Part shown: in pieces, positions 23,688 to 31,091 of the stretch
How positions within the stretch are numbered: position 1 is the first letter of the stretch
Layout: the number at the start of each line of letters is the position of its first letter
NCBI GenBank assembly: GCA_037443645.1
Contig: JBBINY010000032.1
Span: 1 to 33,598, forward strand
Direction: 5' to 3'
From: UBA2336 sp037443645
GTDB taxonomy: Bacteria > Bacteroidota > Bacteroidia > Cytophagales > Cyclobacteriaceae
DNA: 33,598 nt
Made by a program: the position numbers and the translations under genes
Notes under the pieces: generated by a model
Told to the model about the DNA's origin: nothing
What the model saw: only the letters and a program-made list of their open reading frames with translations
Database searches by the model: none

Positions 23688-24660
23688 GAACTGCAACACG
23701 ATTCTGTCGCTGGTGCTCCGCTGTGAAGCCGTCCTTTGGCCGGTGGGCAAATGCTTGAAGCAGCAGCGCAGTTATTTCCCTATCCGGTTTCCCCGATCGG
23801 AGCAGGTCGCGGATGTTGAGCACGCCATCATCATACAGGCATGTTTTTAACATACCTTGTGCAGTTACCCGAATGCGGTTGCAGGTTCCGCAAAAGGTAC
23901 GGCTGAATGCTGCAATGATGCCCAGGTTACCCCGATATGCGGGAACGTGGTAGTTTGTAGATGTTGAATTTTCAGGATCATCCATTTTGCAGAGGTTGGG
24001 ATATGCCTCTTTAATGTACTGCAGAATTTTTGTGTGTGTCCACCGGAGTACGGGGTAGTGAGAGCCGACACCATTAAAAGGCATTTCCTCGATGAAGCGA
24101 ACGGAAACGGGGTGGTGCCTGGTCAATTCAATTAAAGGATAGATGTCGGCAATGTTTTTGTCCTCCATAACCACTGCATTGATTTTAACAGGAATATCCT
24201 GCTCCAGCAGGGCATGCAGTGTTTTCATCACCGCATCGAACTCATCCCGAAAAGTGATTTGTTTAAACCGCTGCGCATCGAGTGTATCGAGGCTCAGGTT
24301 TACCGATGCGATGCCCAATTCCTTCAACTCGTTAACATACGGAGCGGTAAGCACCCCGTTGGTGGTAAGGTGCAGGTTGGTAATGCCGGGTATGCGGATA
24401 ATTTTCCGGATCAGCTTCATCAGGTCGGTGCGCACAAACGGTTCGCCCCCGGTTAAGCGCACTTTGGTTATGCCCATGCCGGCCATAAGGGTGATCAATC
24501 GTTCAAGTTCTTCAAAACTCAACAGTTCCCTCCTGGGCAGGTACCGGATGCCTTCTTCCGGCATGCAGTAGAAGCACCGCAGGTTACACCGGTCGGTTAC
24601 CGAAAGCCTCAGGTAATTGAGAGGCCGGTTGTGGTTATCGTATAGCGTGTGGGTTTGCAC
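23659..24660 (-). CDS. moaA: GTP 3',8-cyclase MoaA
   Basis: MoaA is a radical SAM enzyme that, with MoaC, converts GTP to cyclic pyranopterin monophosphate, the first step of molybdenum cofactor synthesis. The 333 residues are full length. The radical SAM cluster is CNLRCFYC (Cys25, Cys29, Cys32), GGEP follows at 71-74, and the C-terminal cluster is CGTCNRIRVTAQGMLKTC (Cys257, Cys260, Cys274). The protein ends in Gly-Gly, the C-terminal motif needed for activity in characterised MoaA. It is divergent from moaD, with 71 bases between starts, and leads a minus-strand group moaA-TSUP-yfhO. Confidence 0.97.
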   Translation of the reverse strand: MQTHTLYDNHNRPLNYLRLSVTDRCNLRCFYCMPEEGIRYLPRRELLSFEELERLITLMAGMGITKVRLTGGEPFVRTDLMKLIRKIIRIPGITNLHLTTNGVLTAPYVNELKELGIASVNLSLDTLDAQRFKQITFRDEFDAVMKTLHALLEQDIPVKINAVVMEDKNIADIYPLIELTRHHPVSVRFIEEMPFNGVGSHYPVLRWTHTKILQYIKEAYPNLCKMDDPENSTSTNYHVPAYRGNLGIIAAFSRTFCGTCNRIRVTAQGMLKTCLYDDGVLNIRDLLRSGKPDREITALLLQAFAHRPKDGFTAEHQRQNRVAVHESMSTIGG

Positions 24661-24676
24661 GGTATGTTAAACGATC

Positions 24677-24692
24677 ATCAAGTTTATTTGAT
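24677..24692. promoter_or_regulatory. Inverted repeat in the moaA-moaD divergent promoter region
   Basis: ATCAA-gtttat-TTGAT has perfect 5-bp arms with a 6-base spacer, 17 bases before moaA. A one-mismatch -7 element for moaA (TAAACTTG on the minus strand, 24679-24686) lies inside it, so a bound regulator would block that promoter. The repeat is short and could be chance. Confidence 0.3.
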
Positions 24693-24731
24693 TTCATAAA
24701 TTTAAGCCTTTTAAACGCAAATGAAGCTGTG

Positions 24732-24974
24732 ATGAAATGCAGGGTTAAGGCATTTGGTATTTCGCGTGATATGGTAGGTCAGGGCGAGTTTGACCTGGAC
24801 GTACCCGAAGGCTACACAGTGGCCCTGCTCAGGGCAGATCTTACCCGTAAATTTCCCAGACTTCGGAACCTGCGGTCTCTTTTCATTGCGATAAACAACG
24901 AATATGCCCAAGACAGCCTTACGCTGGCTGAAGGGGATGAAATTGCCCTGATACCCCCGGTTAGCGGTGGCTAG
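24732..24974 (+). CDS. moaD: Molybdopterin synthase sulfur carrier subunit MoaD
   Basis: An 80-residue ubiquitin-like protein ending PPVSGG. The C-terminal Gly-Gly is thiocarboxylated and donates sulfur to precursor Z within molybdopterin synthase. The beta-grasp pattern is visible: KCRVKAFGISRDMV, LDVPEGYTVALLRADLTRKFP, LFIAINNEYAQDSLTLAEGDEIALIPPVSGG (in part). I use the ATG at 24732 instead of the GTG one codon earlier. MoaE follows on the same strand after about 100 bases. The MoeB-type activating enzyme that adenylates MoaD is not in the window. Confidence 0.95.
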   Translation: MKCRVKAFGISRDMVGQGEFDLDVPEGYTVALLRADLTRKFPRLRNLRSLFIAINNEYAQDSLTLAEGDEIALIPPVSGG

Positions 24975-25073
24975 AAAAAAAGCCCAGAGGTTTGTTGTGG
25001 AAATCTGGTTTTGATTTTTTACTTTCATGGCACCCTTCCTTTCAGCATGAACAATTCATCCAACCTGTAGATA

Positions 25074-25505
25074 ATGATCAAAATCACAGAGAAGCCCATT
25101 GACATTCAGAAGGTAATTGATGCCACCTCGAGCCTGGGAGCCGGGGCAGTGAATGTCTTTATTGGTACAGTTCGCAACACCGCCCATGGTAAAAACGTTG
25201 TGTGGCTGGAGTACGAGTGCTACGAGTCTATGGCCGTAGCTGAAATCCGCAAAATTATGGACGAAGCCTCTCACCGCTGGCCCTTGCTGGGTGCAGCCGT
25301 GAGTCACCGGGTGGGTACCCTTAAACCCGGAGAGGTTTCCGTAGCTATTGCTGTTTCGGCCCCACACCGGAAGGATTCATTCGAGGCCTGCAAGTATATC
25401 ATTGATACGCTGAAGGAAAAAGTACCCATCTGGAAGAAGGAAATCTTCGAGGATGGCGAAGAATGGATCTCTGCCCAGCCAAACATGGAAAAGTCCTATA
25501 ACTGA
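25074..25505 (+). CDS. moaE: Molybdopterin synthase catalytic subunit MoaE
   Basis: A 143-residue MoaE, the large subunit of molybdopterin synthase, which inserts two sulfur atoms from MoaD into cyclic pyranopterin. It begins MIKITEKPIDIQKVIDATSS; FIGTVRN (29-35), YECYESMAVAEI (47-58), SHRVGTLKPGEVSVAIAVSAPHR and VPIWKKEIFEDGEEWI (117-132) are family hallmarks, the last holding the catalytic lysines (Lys121/122 region). There is no unusual feature in the protein. Its 3' end overlaps by 10 bases the 3' end of a short ORF on the other strand. Confidence 0.97.
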   Translation: MIKITEKPIDIQKVIDATSSLGAGAVNVFIGTVRNTAHGKNVVWLEYECYESMAVAEIRKIMDEASHRWPLLGAAVSHRVGTLKPGEVSVAIAVSAPHRKDSFEACKYIIDTLKEKVPIWKKEIFEDGEEWISAQPNMEKSYN

Positions 25506-25621
25506 TTAACCAGGATGATGGCGGCAGTTACCAAGGTAACGGCCATCACAAAACTGGCAATGGTCAAAACCACCAGGTCGCGACTGATGGGATTGATGTA
25601 GGGCTTGGAGAGTGTTTTCAT
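25496..25621 (-). CDS. Predicted 41-residue single-pass membrane protein
   Basis: A short open frame, ATG to TAG, encodes 41 residues. It starts MKTLSKPYINPISRDL and continues with a hydrophobic segment of about 23 residues (17-39: VVLTIASFVMAVTLVTAAIILV in part), then NQL. A basic N-terminus before one helix predicts an inner-membrane protein with N-in orientation. It converges on moaE, overlapping its last codons by 10 bases. I recognise no family. In favour of a real gene: ATG start, lysine-rich start, an uninterrupted and well-formed helix, and an otherwise empty stretch upstream. Against: short length and no exact -7 element (TACCTTAG on the minus strand at about 25648-25655 is one mismatch away). 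Confidence 0.5.
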   Translation of the reverse strand: MKTLSKPYINPISRDLVVLTIASFVMAVTLVTAAIILVNQL

Positions 25622-25640
25622 AACCAACTATTTTTTTAGA

Positions 25641-25675
25641 CACTGCTAAGGTACCCATACCGCAGTGCTTTTTTG
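25641..25675 (+). terminator. Probable terminator downstream of moaE
   Basis: CACTGC-taa-GGTA-ccca-TACC-GCAGTG (25641-25667) forms a bulged 10-bp hairpin followed by a run of six T bases on the plus strand. It would end the moaD-moaE transcript after it has passed antisense to the short ORF at 25496-25621. Confidence 0.5.
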
Positions 25676-25867
25676 TTGGTGTGTAAGGATTTGAATGCAC
25701 GCACGCGTAGCTTCGCTGAGTTGCCTGCTGATTAATAAGCAGATACCGGAAAATTTTTTTTTGATGGGCAGATCAGGCTGTTTACTAGCCTAATCGTTAG
25801 GCATTTATAACCTGTGATTTGATTTTACTTATGTACTAAATCAACTGGCTGACCAATAATGTTGGTT
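25676..25867. other. Gene-free AT-rich stretch with two hairpins
   Basis: No gene was found here. GCCTAA-tcg-TTAGGC (25788-25802) is a perfect small hairpin. TTGATTT.../AAATCAA (25819-25844) forms a second bulged one 24 bases after the mobA stop. Neither is followed by a proper T-run on the minus strand. A run of nine T bases occurs near 25754-25762. Confidence 0.4.
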
Positions 25868-26461
25868 TTAAATCCCCTGTTTACCGGGATGTAATGTCCT
25901 TTTGAATTCTGCCAGATCTTCGGGGGTATTTATGTTGAGCAGGGAGGTAGGGCTGGGTGCACGAAGCAATTCAACCGGATTCGCCTGGAGAAATTCACGC
26001 GGGCTTCTGCCCCCTCCGGAATAATAGGTGGATAACTTTTCAAATACACCGGCTTCCCAAACAGCAAGCAGAGGCTCGGGTTTAATGCCCGTTGAATCCA
26101 AAAAGCAGGTGGCTGTTTTCCGGGGGTTTCTATGCGTTATCAGAAACTGTATCAGGGCGGTATCAATGTTAGGCATGTCCACAGGCATGGTAAGCCAGGC
26201 CGCCCGGGGCTCGTGCCGAAGGGCAGTCAGGATTCCGTTCAAAGGTCCTTCTATTTCGTAGTAGTCTGTAAGCACGGATACCCCCGGTTCAGCATCTGTT
26301 TTGCGGCCTGAGATAAACACCCGATTGCAAAAGGGGGCAAGCAGATCAGCGAGGTAAGTACACTGCGGGCGTCCGTGATATTGCAGTTGGCTTTTGTTGA
26401 ATCCCAGTCGCGAACTTTTTCCGCCTGCCAGGATAAGACCGTTTAACAATTTGTTAGTCAT
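25868..26461 (-). CDS. mobA: Molybdenum cofactor guanylyltransferase MobA
   Basis: A 197-residue nucleotidyltransferase that joins GMP to Mo-molybdopterin to give the bis-MGD-type dinucleotide cofactor. The signature LILAGGKSSRLGFNKSQL (9-26) binds GTP, followed by VFISGRKTDAEPG and TDYYEIEGPLNGILTAL, where the GPLxGI segment is typical, and TMPVDMPNIDTALI with the metal-binding Asp. I place the start at the ATG overlapping the channel gene's last codons (8-base overlap); the longer frame is the antisense-free but improbable continuation through the channel's C-terminus. A MobA suggests at least one dimethyl-sulfoxide-reductase-family enzyme in the genome, though none is in view. Confidence 0.92.
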   Translation of the reverse strand: MTNKLLNGLILAGGKSSRLGFNKSQLQYHGRPQCTYLADLLAPFCNRVFISGRKTDAEPGVSVLTDYYEIEGPLNGILTALRHEPRAAWLTMPVDMPNIDTALIQFLITHRNPRKTATCFLDSTGIKPEPLLAVWEAGVFEKLSTYYSGGGRSPREFLQANPVELLRAPSPTSLLNINTPEDLAEFKRTLHPGKQGI

Positions 26462-27251
26462 GGAAGTCCTTACCACAATGAGGACAGGTATGCTTTTTGG
26501 ATCGCGGAGTATGGAGTAGTTCAAAAAAACCGGATGATAAAATACCTGCAGGAAGCGCCAGGAAGGCCACACCGGCAAGGGCGAATAATCCACCTAATAC
26601 TTTGCCTACGGGGGTTATAGGAACCACATCACCATACCCTACGGTAGTAAGTGTTACCACACCCCACCACATGGCTTCCGGTATGGATCCAAACTTATCG
26701 GGTTGTGCTTCGCGCTCGGCCAGGTGCATAAAGAAGGAAATGATAATCAGGATAAAGATGATGAAGATGAGACTTAATATCAGTTGTTCCTTGCGTTCGG
26801 CAATAACGCGTTTGAAGATGCTCATGGCCTGCATGTAGCGCGTAATCTTAAACATGCGGAACAGTGCCATGAGCCGGAAGATTCTGAGGAGGCGTGAGTC
26901 AAGCGGCAGGAAGGTGAGGTAAAAGGGCATAAACGCCAGCAAGTCAACAATGGCCATTGAGGTTCGTGCATACTTCAGACGTCCATATAACGGGTCAGAA
27001 TATTTTGGATTTTCCACGATGGCATACATTCTTGCGATATACTCTAACGTGAAGAAAGCGACTGAGAAAATCTCAAAGTCAACAAACAACGTATGATAAC
27101 GTTCAAAATACTCAGGAATTGATGCAATAATAATCGCTGCGATGTTGAGAAGGATAATGGTAATCAGCAGATACTCAAATATCCTTTCCGGTATCCCGCC
27201 CTTTTCTTTGGGGTCGAGTGTAAGGTATAGTCTTCTTCGGAATGTTTTCAT
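26454..27251 (-). CDS. Voltage-gated-type potassium channel protein (ion transporter family)
   Basis: A 265-residue six-helix cation channel subunit. Helices S1 (about 26-45), S2 (55-77), S3 (98-115), S4, S5 (157-176) and S6 (215-240) are visible. S4 is SRLLRIFRLMALFRMF (119-134), with arginines every third or fourth residue, as in voltage sensors. The pore holds TLTTVGYGD (200-208), the potassium selectivity filter. The short C-terminal tail ends HTCPHCGKDFHD, a Cys-x2-Cys with flanking His that could bind zinc. Its ATG overlaps the moaC stop (ATGA) and its end overlaps the mobA start, so it is locked inside a MoCo operon. No RCK domain is present. Confidence 0.93.
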   Translation of the reverse strand: MKTFRRRLYLTLDPKEKGGIPERIFEYLLITIILLNIAAIIIASIPEYFERYHTLFVDFEIFSVAFFTLEYIARMYAIVENPKYSDPLYGRLKYARTSMAIVDLLAFMPFYLTFLPLDSRLLRIFRLMALFRMFKITRYMQAMSIFKRVIAERKEQLILSLIFIIFILIIISFFMHLAEREAQPDKFGSIPEAMWWGVVTLTTVGYGDVVPITPVGKVLGGLFALAGVAFLALPAGILSSGFFELLHTPRSKKHTCPHCGKDFHD

Positions 27252-27730
27252 TTCGCGCGCTTATAGTTGATTTTGCCCCCGGTTTTCTCCACTAGTCTGA
27301 TTTCTTTGATAACGATGTTGTGCGAGAGGGCTTTGCACATATCGTAAATAGTCAATGCGGCAAGCGTTACGGCAGTAAGGGCCTCCATTTCAACTCCTGT
27401 TTTGTGCGAAGTGGTTACCGTGCTTTCAACAAGGATGGCGTTCTTTCGGGCAGCAACAACGATCTTGCAGTCTTCCAGCCCCAGCGGATGTGCCAGGGGA
27501 ATAAGGTCTGCAGTTTTTTTGGCGCCCATTGTTCCGGCCAGGATAGCTGTTTGAAAAACAGGGCCCTTTTTCGTATTCAGCTCCTGGTTTCTGATCTGGT
27601 CAATGATGAAAGTCGGAACCCGGATGATGGCTTGTGCACGTGCGGTGCGCCTGGTGACGGCTTTTCCGGAAACATCCACCATCTGTGGATTGCCCGACTT
27701 ATCCGTGTGGGTTAATTTTTTTACTTTCAT
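27248..27730 (-). CDS. moaC: Cyclic pyranopterin monophosphate synthase MoaC
   Basis: A 160-residue MoaC, which rearranges the MoaA product into cyclic pyranopterin monophosphate. It begins MKVKKLTHTDKSGNPQMVDVS and has ARAQAIIRVP, AGTMGAKKTADLIPLAHPLGL (64-84, part), TTSHKTGVEMEALTAVTLAAL and YDMCKAL, all conserved in the family; the His of PLAHP and the Lys/Asp of YDMCKA are at the active site. The open frame extends about 158 codons upstream, but that stretch reads antisense through moeA and is not coding. It starts an operon moaC-channel-mobA and diverges from moeA over 36 bases. Confidence 0.96.
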   Translation of the reverse strand: MKVKKLTHTDKSGNPQMVDVSGKAVTRRTARAQAIIRVPTFIIDQIRNQELNTKKGPVFQTAILAGTMGAKKTADLIPLAHPLGLEDCKIVVAARKNAILVESTVTTSHKTGVEMEALTAVTLAALTIYDMCKALSHNIVIKEIRLVEKTGGKINYKRAK

Positions 27731-27747
27731 GCATCCTAAGGGTATTT

Positions 27748-27755
27748 CAAAGTTA
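27748..27755 (-). promoter_or_regulatory. -7 promoter element of the moaC operon
   Basis: On the minus strand this is TAACTTTG, an exact TAnnTTTG match, 17 bases before the moaC ATG. Its -33 region would lie within the start of the divergent moeA gene. Confidence 0.5.
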
Positions 27756-27766
27756 CAAAATAATCT

Positions 27767-28963
27767 ATGGTCAGTGTACACGAAGCGACTCAAATCATAC
27801 AATCGGTCACAGCCCGGAACACCACAGAAGAAGTTTCCATCGGTAACTGCATGGGGCGGGTTCTGGCTGAACAGATTGTAGCCGACCGCGACTTCCCGCC
27901 ATTCAACCGGGTGGCTATGGATGGTATCGCAATCAACTCGTGTGTCTTTCAGTCTGGTAAACCCGACTTCAAAATAGAGGCAATACAACCAGCAGGCGCC
28001 CCGATGACAAAACTGGTGAATGAAGCCAATGCCATTGAAGTGATGACGGGCGCGATGTTGCCCCGGGGAACGGATGCCGTAATCCGGTATGAAGACCTGA
28101 TTATATCCGGTGGAGTGGCAAAAGCTACCCTGCCGGAGGTTAAGGCCGGCATGAACATTCATCCCAAAGCACAGGATGCCCGGCAGGGTGAAGTGTTGCT
28201 GCACCCGGGCCAGTTGTTATCACCTGCCGAGGTGGCGCTGCTGGCCGCGGTAGGTAAAGGCACCGTGAAGGTCAAAACTTTTCCGGCAACAGCGGTTGTG
28301 TCATCGGGCGATGAGTTGGTTGAGATAAACGATACACCGGAGTTGCACCAGGTAAGACGTAGCAATGCCTACGCGCTTCTGGCGGCCATGAGGCAACATC
28401 ACTGGCATGCCGACCAATTTCATTTAATGGATACCGAAGAAAAGGTTAAATCCGGTTTGGTCGAAATACTTAACAACTATGATGTGCTCATTTTGTCGGG
28501 CGGTGTGTCAAAAGGCAAGTATGACTTTGTCCCCGGGTCGCTCAATGCATTGGGAGTTGAAAAGAAATTCCACCACGTAAGCCAACGGCCGGGTAAGCCG
28601 TTTTGGTTTGGTTGCCGGGATGACGGTAAAGTTGTATTCGCTTTGCCCGGAAACCCGGTGTCCACCTATGTGTGTTTTTATAAATACATTTTACCCTGGA
28701 TGATGGAGCAATTGGGGGTAACGATCAGGGAGCACTCAGCCATACTTTCAGAAGATTTTTTGTTTGCACCAGCACTTACCTGCTTCCTTCAGGTCAGCAC
28801 CTACTATAAGGATGGCAAGCTGTTCGCTAAACCGGTACCCGGGGGTGGTTCGGGCGATTTTGTAAACCTCAAAGGGGTGGATGGGTTTTTGGAGTTGCCG
28901 GCAGAAAAATCAGTATTTGGGTCGGGTGAAGTCTTTCCGTATATCCCATTTCGTCATTTCTGA
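27767..28963 (+). CDS. moeA: Molybdopterin molybdenumtransferase MoeA
   Basis: A 398-residue MoeA, which inserts molybdate into adenylylated molybdopterin. The N-terminal part reads MVSVHEATQIIQSVTARN, with the family's GRVLAEQIVADRDFPPFNRVAMDGIAI around residues 30-56 (in part). MTGAMLPRGTDAVIRYED (about 90-107), the domain with ILSGGVSKGKYDFVP (about 243-257) and KPFWFGCRDDGKVVFALPGNPVST (about 278-300, part) are diagnostic. The C-terminal domain IV is the small beta-barrel ending. It is divergent from moaC. No adenylyltransferase MogA/MoaB is encoded nearby. Confidence 0.96.
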   Translation: MVSVHEATQIIQSVTARNTTEEVSIGNCMGRVLAEQIVADRDFPPFNRVAMDGIAINSCVFQSGKPDFKIEAIQPAGAPMTKLVNEANAIEVMTGAMLPRGTDAVIRYEDLIISGGVAKATLPEVKAGMNIHPKAQDARQGEVLLHPGQLLSPAEVALLAAVGKGTVKVKTFPATAVVSSGDELVEINDTPELHQVRRSNAYALLAAMRQHHWHADQFHLMDTEEKVKSGLVEILNNYDVLILSGGVSKGKYDFVPGSLNALGVEKKFHHVSQRPGKPFWFGCRDDGKVVFALPGNPVSTYVCFYKYILPWMMEQLGVTIREHSAILSEDFLFAPALTCFLQVSTYYKDGKLFAKPVPGGGSGDFVNLKGVDGFLELPAEKSVFGSGEVFPYIPFRHF

Positions 28964-28971
28964 TTTGGGGT

Positions 28972-28979
28972 TAACTTTG
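28972..28979 (+). promoter_or_regulatory. -7 promoter element of ffh
   Basis: TAACTTTG matches TAnnTTTG exactly, 26 bases before the ffh ATG and just after the moeA stop. Confidence 0.5.
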
Positions 28980-29005
28980 CGGCTCTTTATTCAAAATTTT
29001 TCCTG

Positions 29006-30337
29006 ATGTTCGATAGTTTAAGTCTCAAGCTCGAAAAAGCATTTCAAACCCTGAAGGGTCAGGGCCGCATCACTGAAATCAACGTGGCTTCCACCATAAA
29101 GGAAATCCGGAAGGCATTGATTGACGCGGACGTAAACTATAAAGTGGCCAAGGAAGTTACCGATGCGATCAGGCAAAAAGCAATAGGGCAGAATGTGCTA
29201 ACAGCCATCTCACCCGGACAGTTGCTTATCAAAATCACCAACGATGAGCTTACCGCATTGATGGGTGGGCAAGGCGAGGAGATTTCCATTACCGGCAACC
29301 CGGCCGTCATCCTGATTTCAGGATTGCAAGGCTCGGGTAAAACCACCTTCTCCGGAAAACTGGCCAACTACCTTAAAAAGCAGGGCAGGCAGGTGCTGCT
29401 CACAGCGTGCGACATTTATCGCCCGGCTGCAATCGATCAATTGAAAGTGCTGGGAGAGCAGATTGGTGTGGACGTGTATGCACAGCCTGATACCAAAGAT
29501 GCTGTGAAGATTGCGAAGGCTGCCGTTGACTATGCCGTAAAAAATAATCACCGCATTGTAATTGTCGACACGGCCGGCCGGCTTGCGGTGGATGAGGAGA
29601 TGATGGAGGAGATCACCCGGTTAAAACAGGCGCTCAGTCCTTCTGAAACCTTGTTTGTGGTTGACTCCATGACAGGCCAGGATGCAGTGACCACGGCCAA
29701 AGCCTTTAACGACAAGCTCAATTTCGATGGCGTGGTGCTGACCAAACTGGATGGCGATGCACGCGGGGGAGCCGCCCTTTCCATCCGCAGCGTGGTGCAG
29801 AAGCCCATCAAGTTTATCAGCACCGGTGAAAAGATGGAGGCCCTCGACCGCTTTTACCCCGACCGGATGGCAAGCCGCATCCTGGGTATGGGTGATGTGG
29901 TGTCGTTGGTGGAGAAGGCGCAGCAATCATTTGATGAAGAAGAGGCCAGGCGGCTGAATAAAAAATTCCGCAAAAATCAATTCGACTTCAACGATTTCCT
30001 CAGCCAGCTTGAGCAGATAAAGAAGATGGGCAATATGAAAGACCTGCTCGGTATGATACCCGGAGTAGGTAAAGCATTGAAAGGAGTTGATGTTGATGAT
30101 AATTCATTTAAGCCGGTTGAAGCCATTATACGCTCTATGACCATTGAAGAACGCCAGAATCCGGACCTGATCAATGGCAGCCGGAAGAACCGGATCGCCA
30201 AGGGCAGCGGCACTTCGGTACAGCAGGTCAATCAATTGCTGAAGCAGTTTGGCGATATGCGCAAAATGATGAAAACGATGAATAAAATGGGGGGCGGATC
30301 GAAAGCCTTATCCGCCTTAAATCCGTTTAGCCGATAA
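29006..30337 (+). CDS. ffh: Signal recognition particle protein Ffh (SRP54)
   Basis: A 443-residue GTPase that, with SRP RNA, delivers nascent membrane proteins to FtsY and the Sec translocon. The N-domain (about 1-85) contains ALIDADVNYKVAKEVTDAI. The G-domain has GLQGSGKTTFSGKLA (about 107-121), CDIYRPAAIDQLKVLG, DTAGRL (about 188-193), VVDSMTGQDA and TKLDGDARGGAALS (about 247-260). The Met-rich M-domain follows (RFYPDRMASRILGMGDVV ... MGNMKDLLGMIPG ... MRKMMKTMNKMGGG, in part) and binds signal peptides and SRP RNA. Length and order are typical. A strong terminator follows. Confidence 0.97.
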   Translation: MFDSLSLKLEKAFQTLKGQGRITEINVASTIKEIRKALIDADVNYKVAKEVTDAIRQKAIGQNVLTAISPGQLLIKITNDELTALMGGQGEEISITGNPAVILISGLQGSGKTTFSGKLANYLKKQGRQVLLTACDIYRPAAIDQLKVLGEQIGVDVYAQPDTKDAVKIAKAAVDYAVKNNHRIVIVDTAGRLAVDEEMMEEITRLKQALSPSETLFVVDSMTGQDAVTTAKAFNDKLNFDGVVLTKLDGDARGGAALSIRSVVQKPIKFISTGEKMEALDRFYPDRMASRILGMGDVVSLVEKAQQSFDEEEARRLNKKFRKNQFDFNDFLSQLEQIKKMGNMKDLLGMIPGVGKALKGVDVDDNSFKPVEAIIRSMTIEERQNPDLINGSRKNRIAKGSGTSVQQVNQLLKQFGDMRKMMKTMNKMGGGSKALSALNPFSR

Positions 30338-30410
30338 AAAAGTGGGGGCTGTATAAACCTATCTCCTGGTAAACACGTTATACCCCTAGTTTACAGGACG
30401 ATTAATAATT

Positions 30411-30440
30411 GAAAATGCCCCTTCATGCAGGGGCATTTTC
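30411..30440. terminator. Strong hairpin after ffh
   Basis: A perfect 11-bp stem GAAAATGCCCC/GGGGCATTTTC encloses an 8-base loop. On the plus strand its right arm supplies the T-run, 74 bases after the ffh stop. Confidence 0.7.
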
Positions 30441-30473
30441 TTAGTTTCAATCTAAATCTAAACCAGTTACGTT

Positions 30474-30989
30474 ATGAAAAGAATTAGTTTACTCACCGCA
30501 TTACTCATCGTACTCACCGTTTCAGTTTTCGCACAGGATAAATCCAAACGCCCCAGCCCCCCTGCCGTGGCCGAAGGGACCATTGACGGTGTGAAAGTTA
30601 AAATTGATTACAGCCAGCCCGGAGCCAAAGGCCGTAAGGTGATGGGCGGGCTGGTGCCCTACGGTGAAGTGTGGCGCACCGGTGCGAACGAGGCCACTGT
30701 TATTGAATTTGATAAGAATGTGAAAATTGAAGGACAAGCCCTGGCTGCCGGAAAATACACCCTCTTTACCATCCCTGCCGAAAATGAATGGGCAATTATT
30801 TTCAATTCAAAGATAGGGCAATGGGGAGCTTATGATTACACTAAAAACAAGGATAAGGATGTGTTGAAGGTAACCGTGAAACCGGCTAAGGCCGATTTTA
30901 CAGAAGCATTCACCATAACCGTAGATAAGGATGCTGTAACCCTGAAGTGGGAAAACACAGTCGTAGCATTCAAAATAACTAAGGGATAG
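30474..30989 (+). CDS. DUF2911 domain secreted protein
   Basis: A 171-residue protein with a clear signal peptide, MKRISLLTALLIVLTVSVFA, probably cleaved before Gln21. It is recognised as a DUF2911 protein, a family common in Bacteroidota whose function is unknown. Typical segments are VKVKIDYSQPGAKGRKVMGG (residues 40-59), LVPYGEVWRTGANEAT and LAAGKYTLFTIPAENEWAIIFNS. The pattern indicates a compact beta-sandwich in the periplasm. It has its own upstream hairpin (ffh terminator) and a very strong terminator after it, so it is a single-gene unit. Confidence 0.88.
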   Translation: MKRISLLTALLIVLTVSVFAQDKSKRPSPPAVAEGTIDGVKVKIDYSQPGAKGRKVMGGLVPYGEVWRTGANEATVIEFDKNVKIEGQALAAGKYTLFTIPAENEWAIIFNSKIGQWGAYDYTKNKDKDVLKVTVKPAKADFTEAFTITVDKDAVTLKWENTVVAFKITKG

Positions 30990-31005
30990 CCGCCTGCCGG
31001 GTGGC

Positions 31006-31045
31006 AAGCCTTGCCCGGATGCCCGGGCAAGGCTTTATTTTTTTT
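31006..31045 (+). terminator. Very strong intrinsic terminator after the DUF2911 gene
   Basis: A 13-bp perfect stem AAGCCTTGCCCGG/CCGGGCAAGGCTT with a 4-base loop (31019-31022) is followed by a T-rich tract (31034-31045, broken by one A). It also shows that the open frame starting at 31011 is not translated from there. Confidence 0.9.
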
Positions 31046-31091
31046 ATGGAGTACAAATTTTTTAGCACCTTGGGTTAAGTCTTTAATCCGG

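Noticed and set aside
25788..25802. Terminator of mobA at the GCCTAA-tcg-TTAGGC hairpin
   Set aside because: On the minus strand no T-run follows; the stem is only 6 bp.
26462..26593. Upstream extension of MobA by 44 residues
   Set aside because: It lies within the channel's C-terminal coding sequence in another frame and lacks family similarity; the LAGGKSSRLG motif is normally about 10 residues from the start.
27731..28204. A 158-residue N-terminal extension of MoaC, possible fusion protein
   Set aside because: The extension is the antisense of moeA, has no domain character, and MoaC homologues begin at the ATG at 27730.
31011..31091. N-terminal extension of the RimB-like protein
   Set aside because: It would start at a TTG within the stem of a strong terminator. 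METLGRY at 31092 matches the family start.
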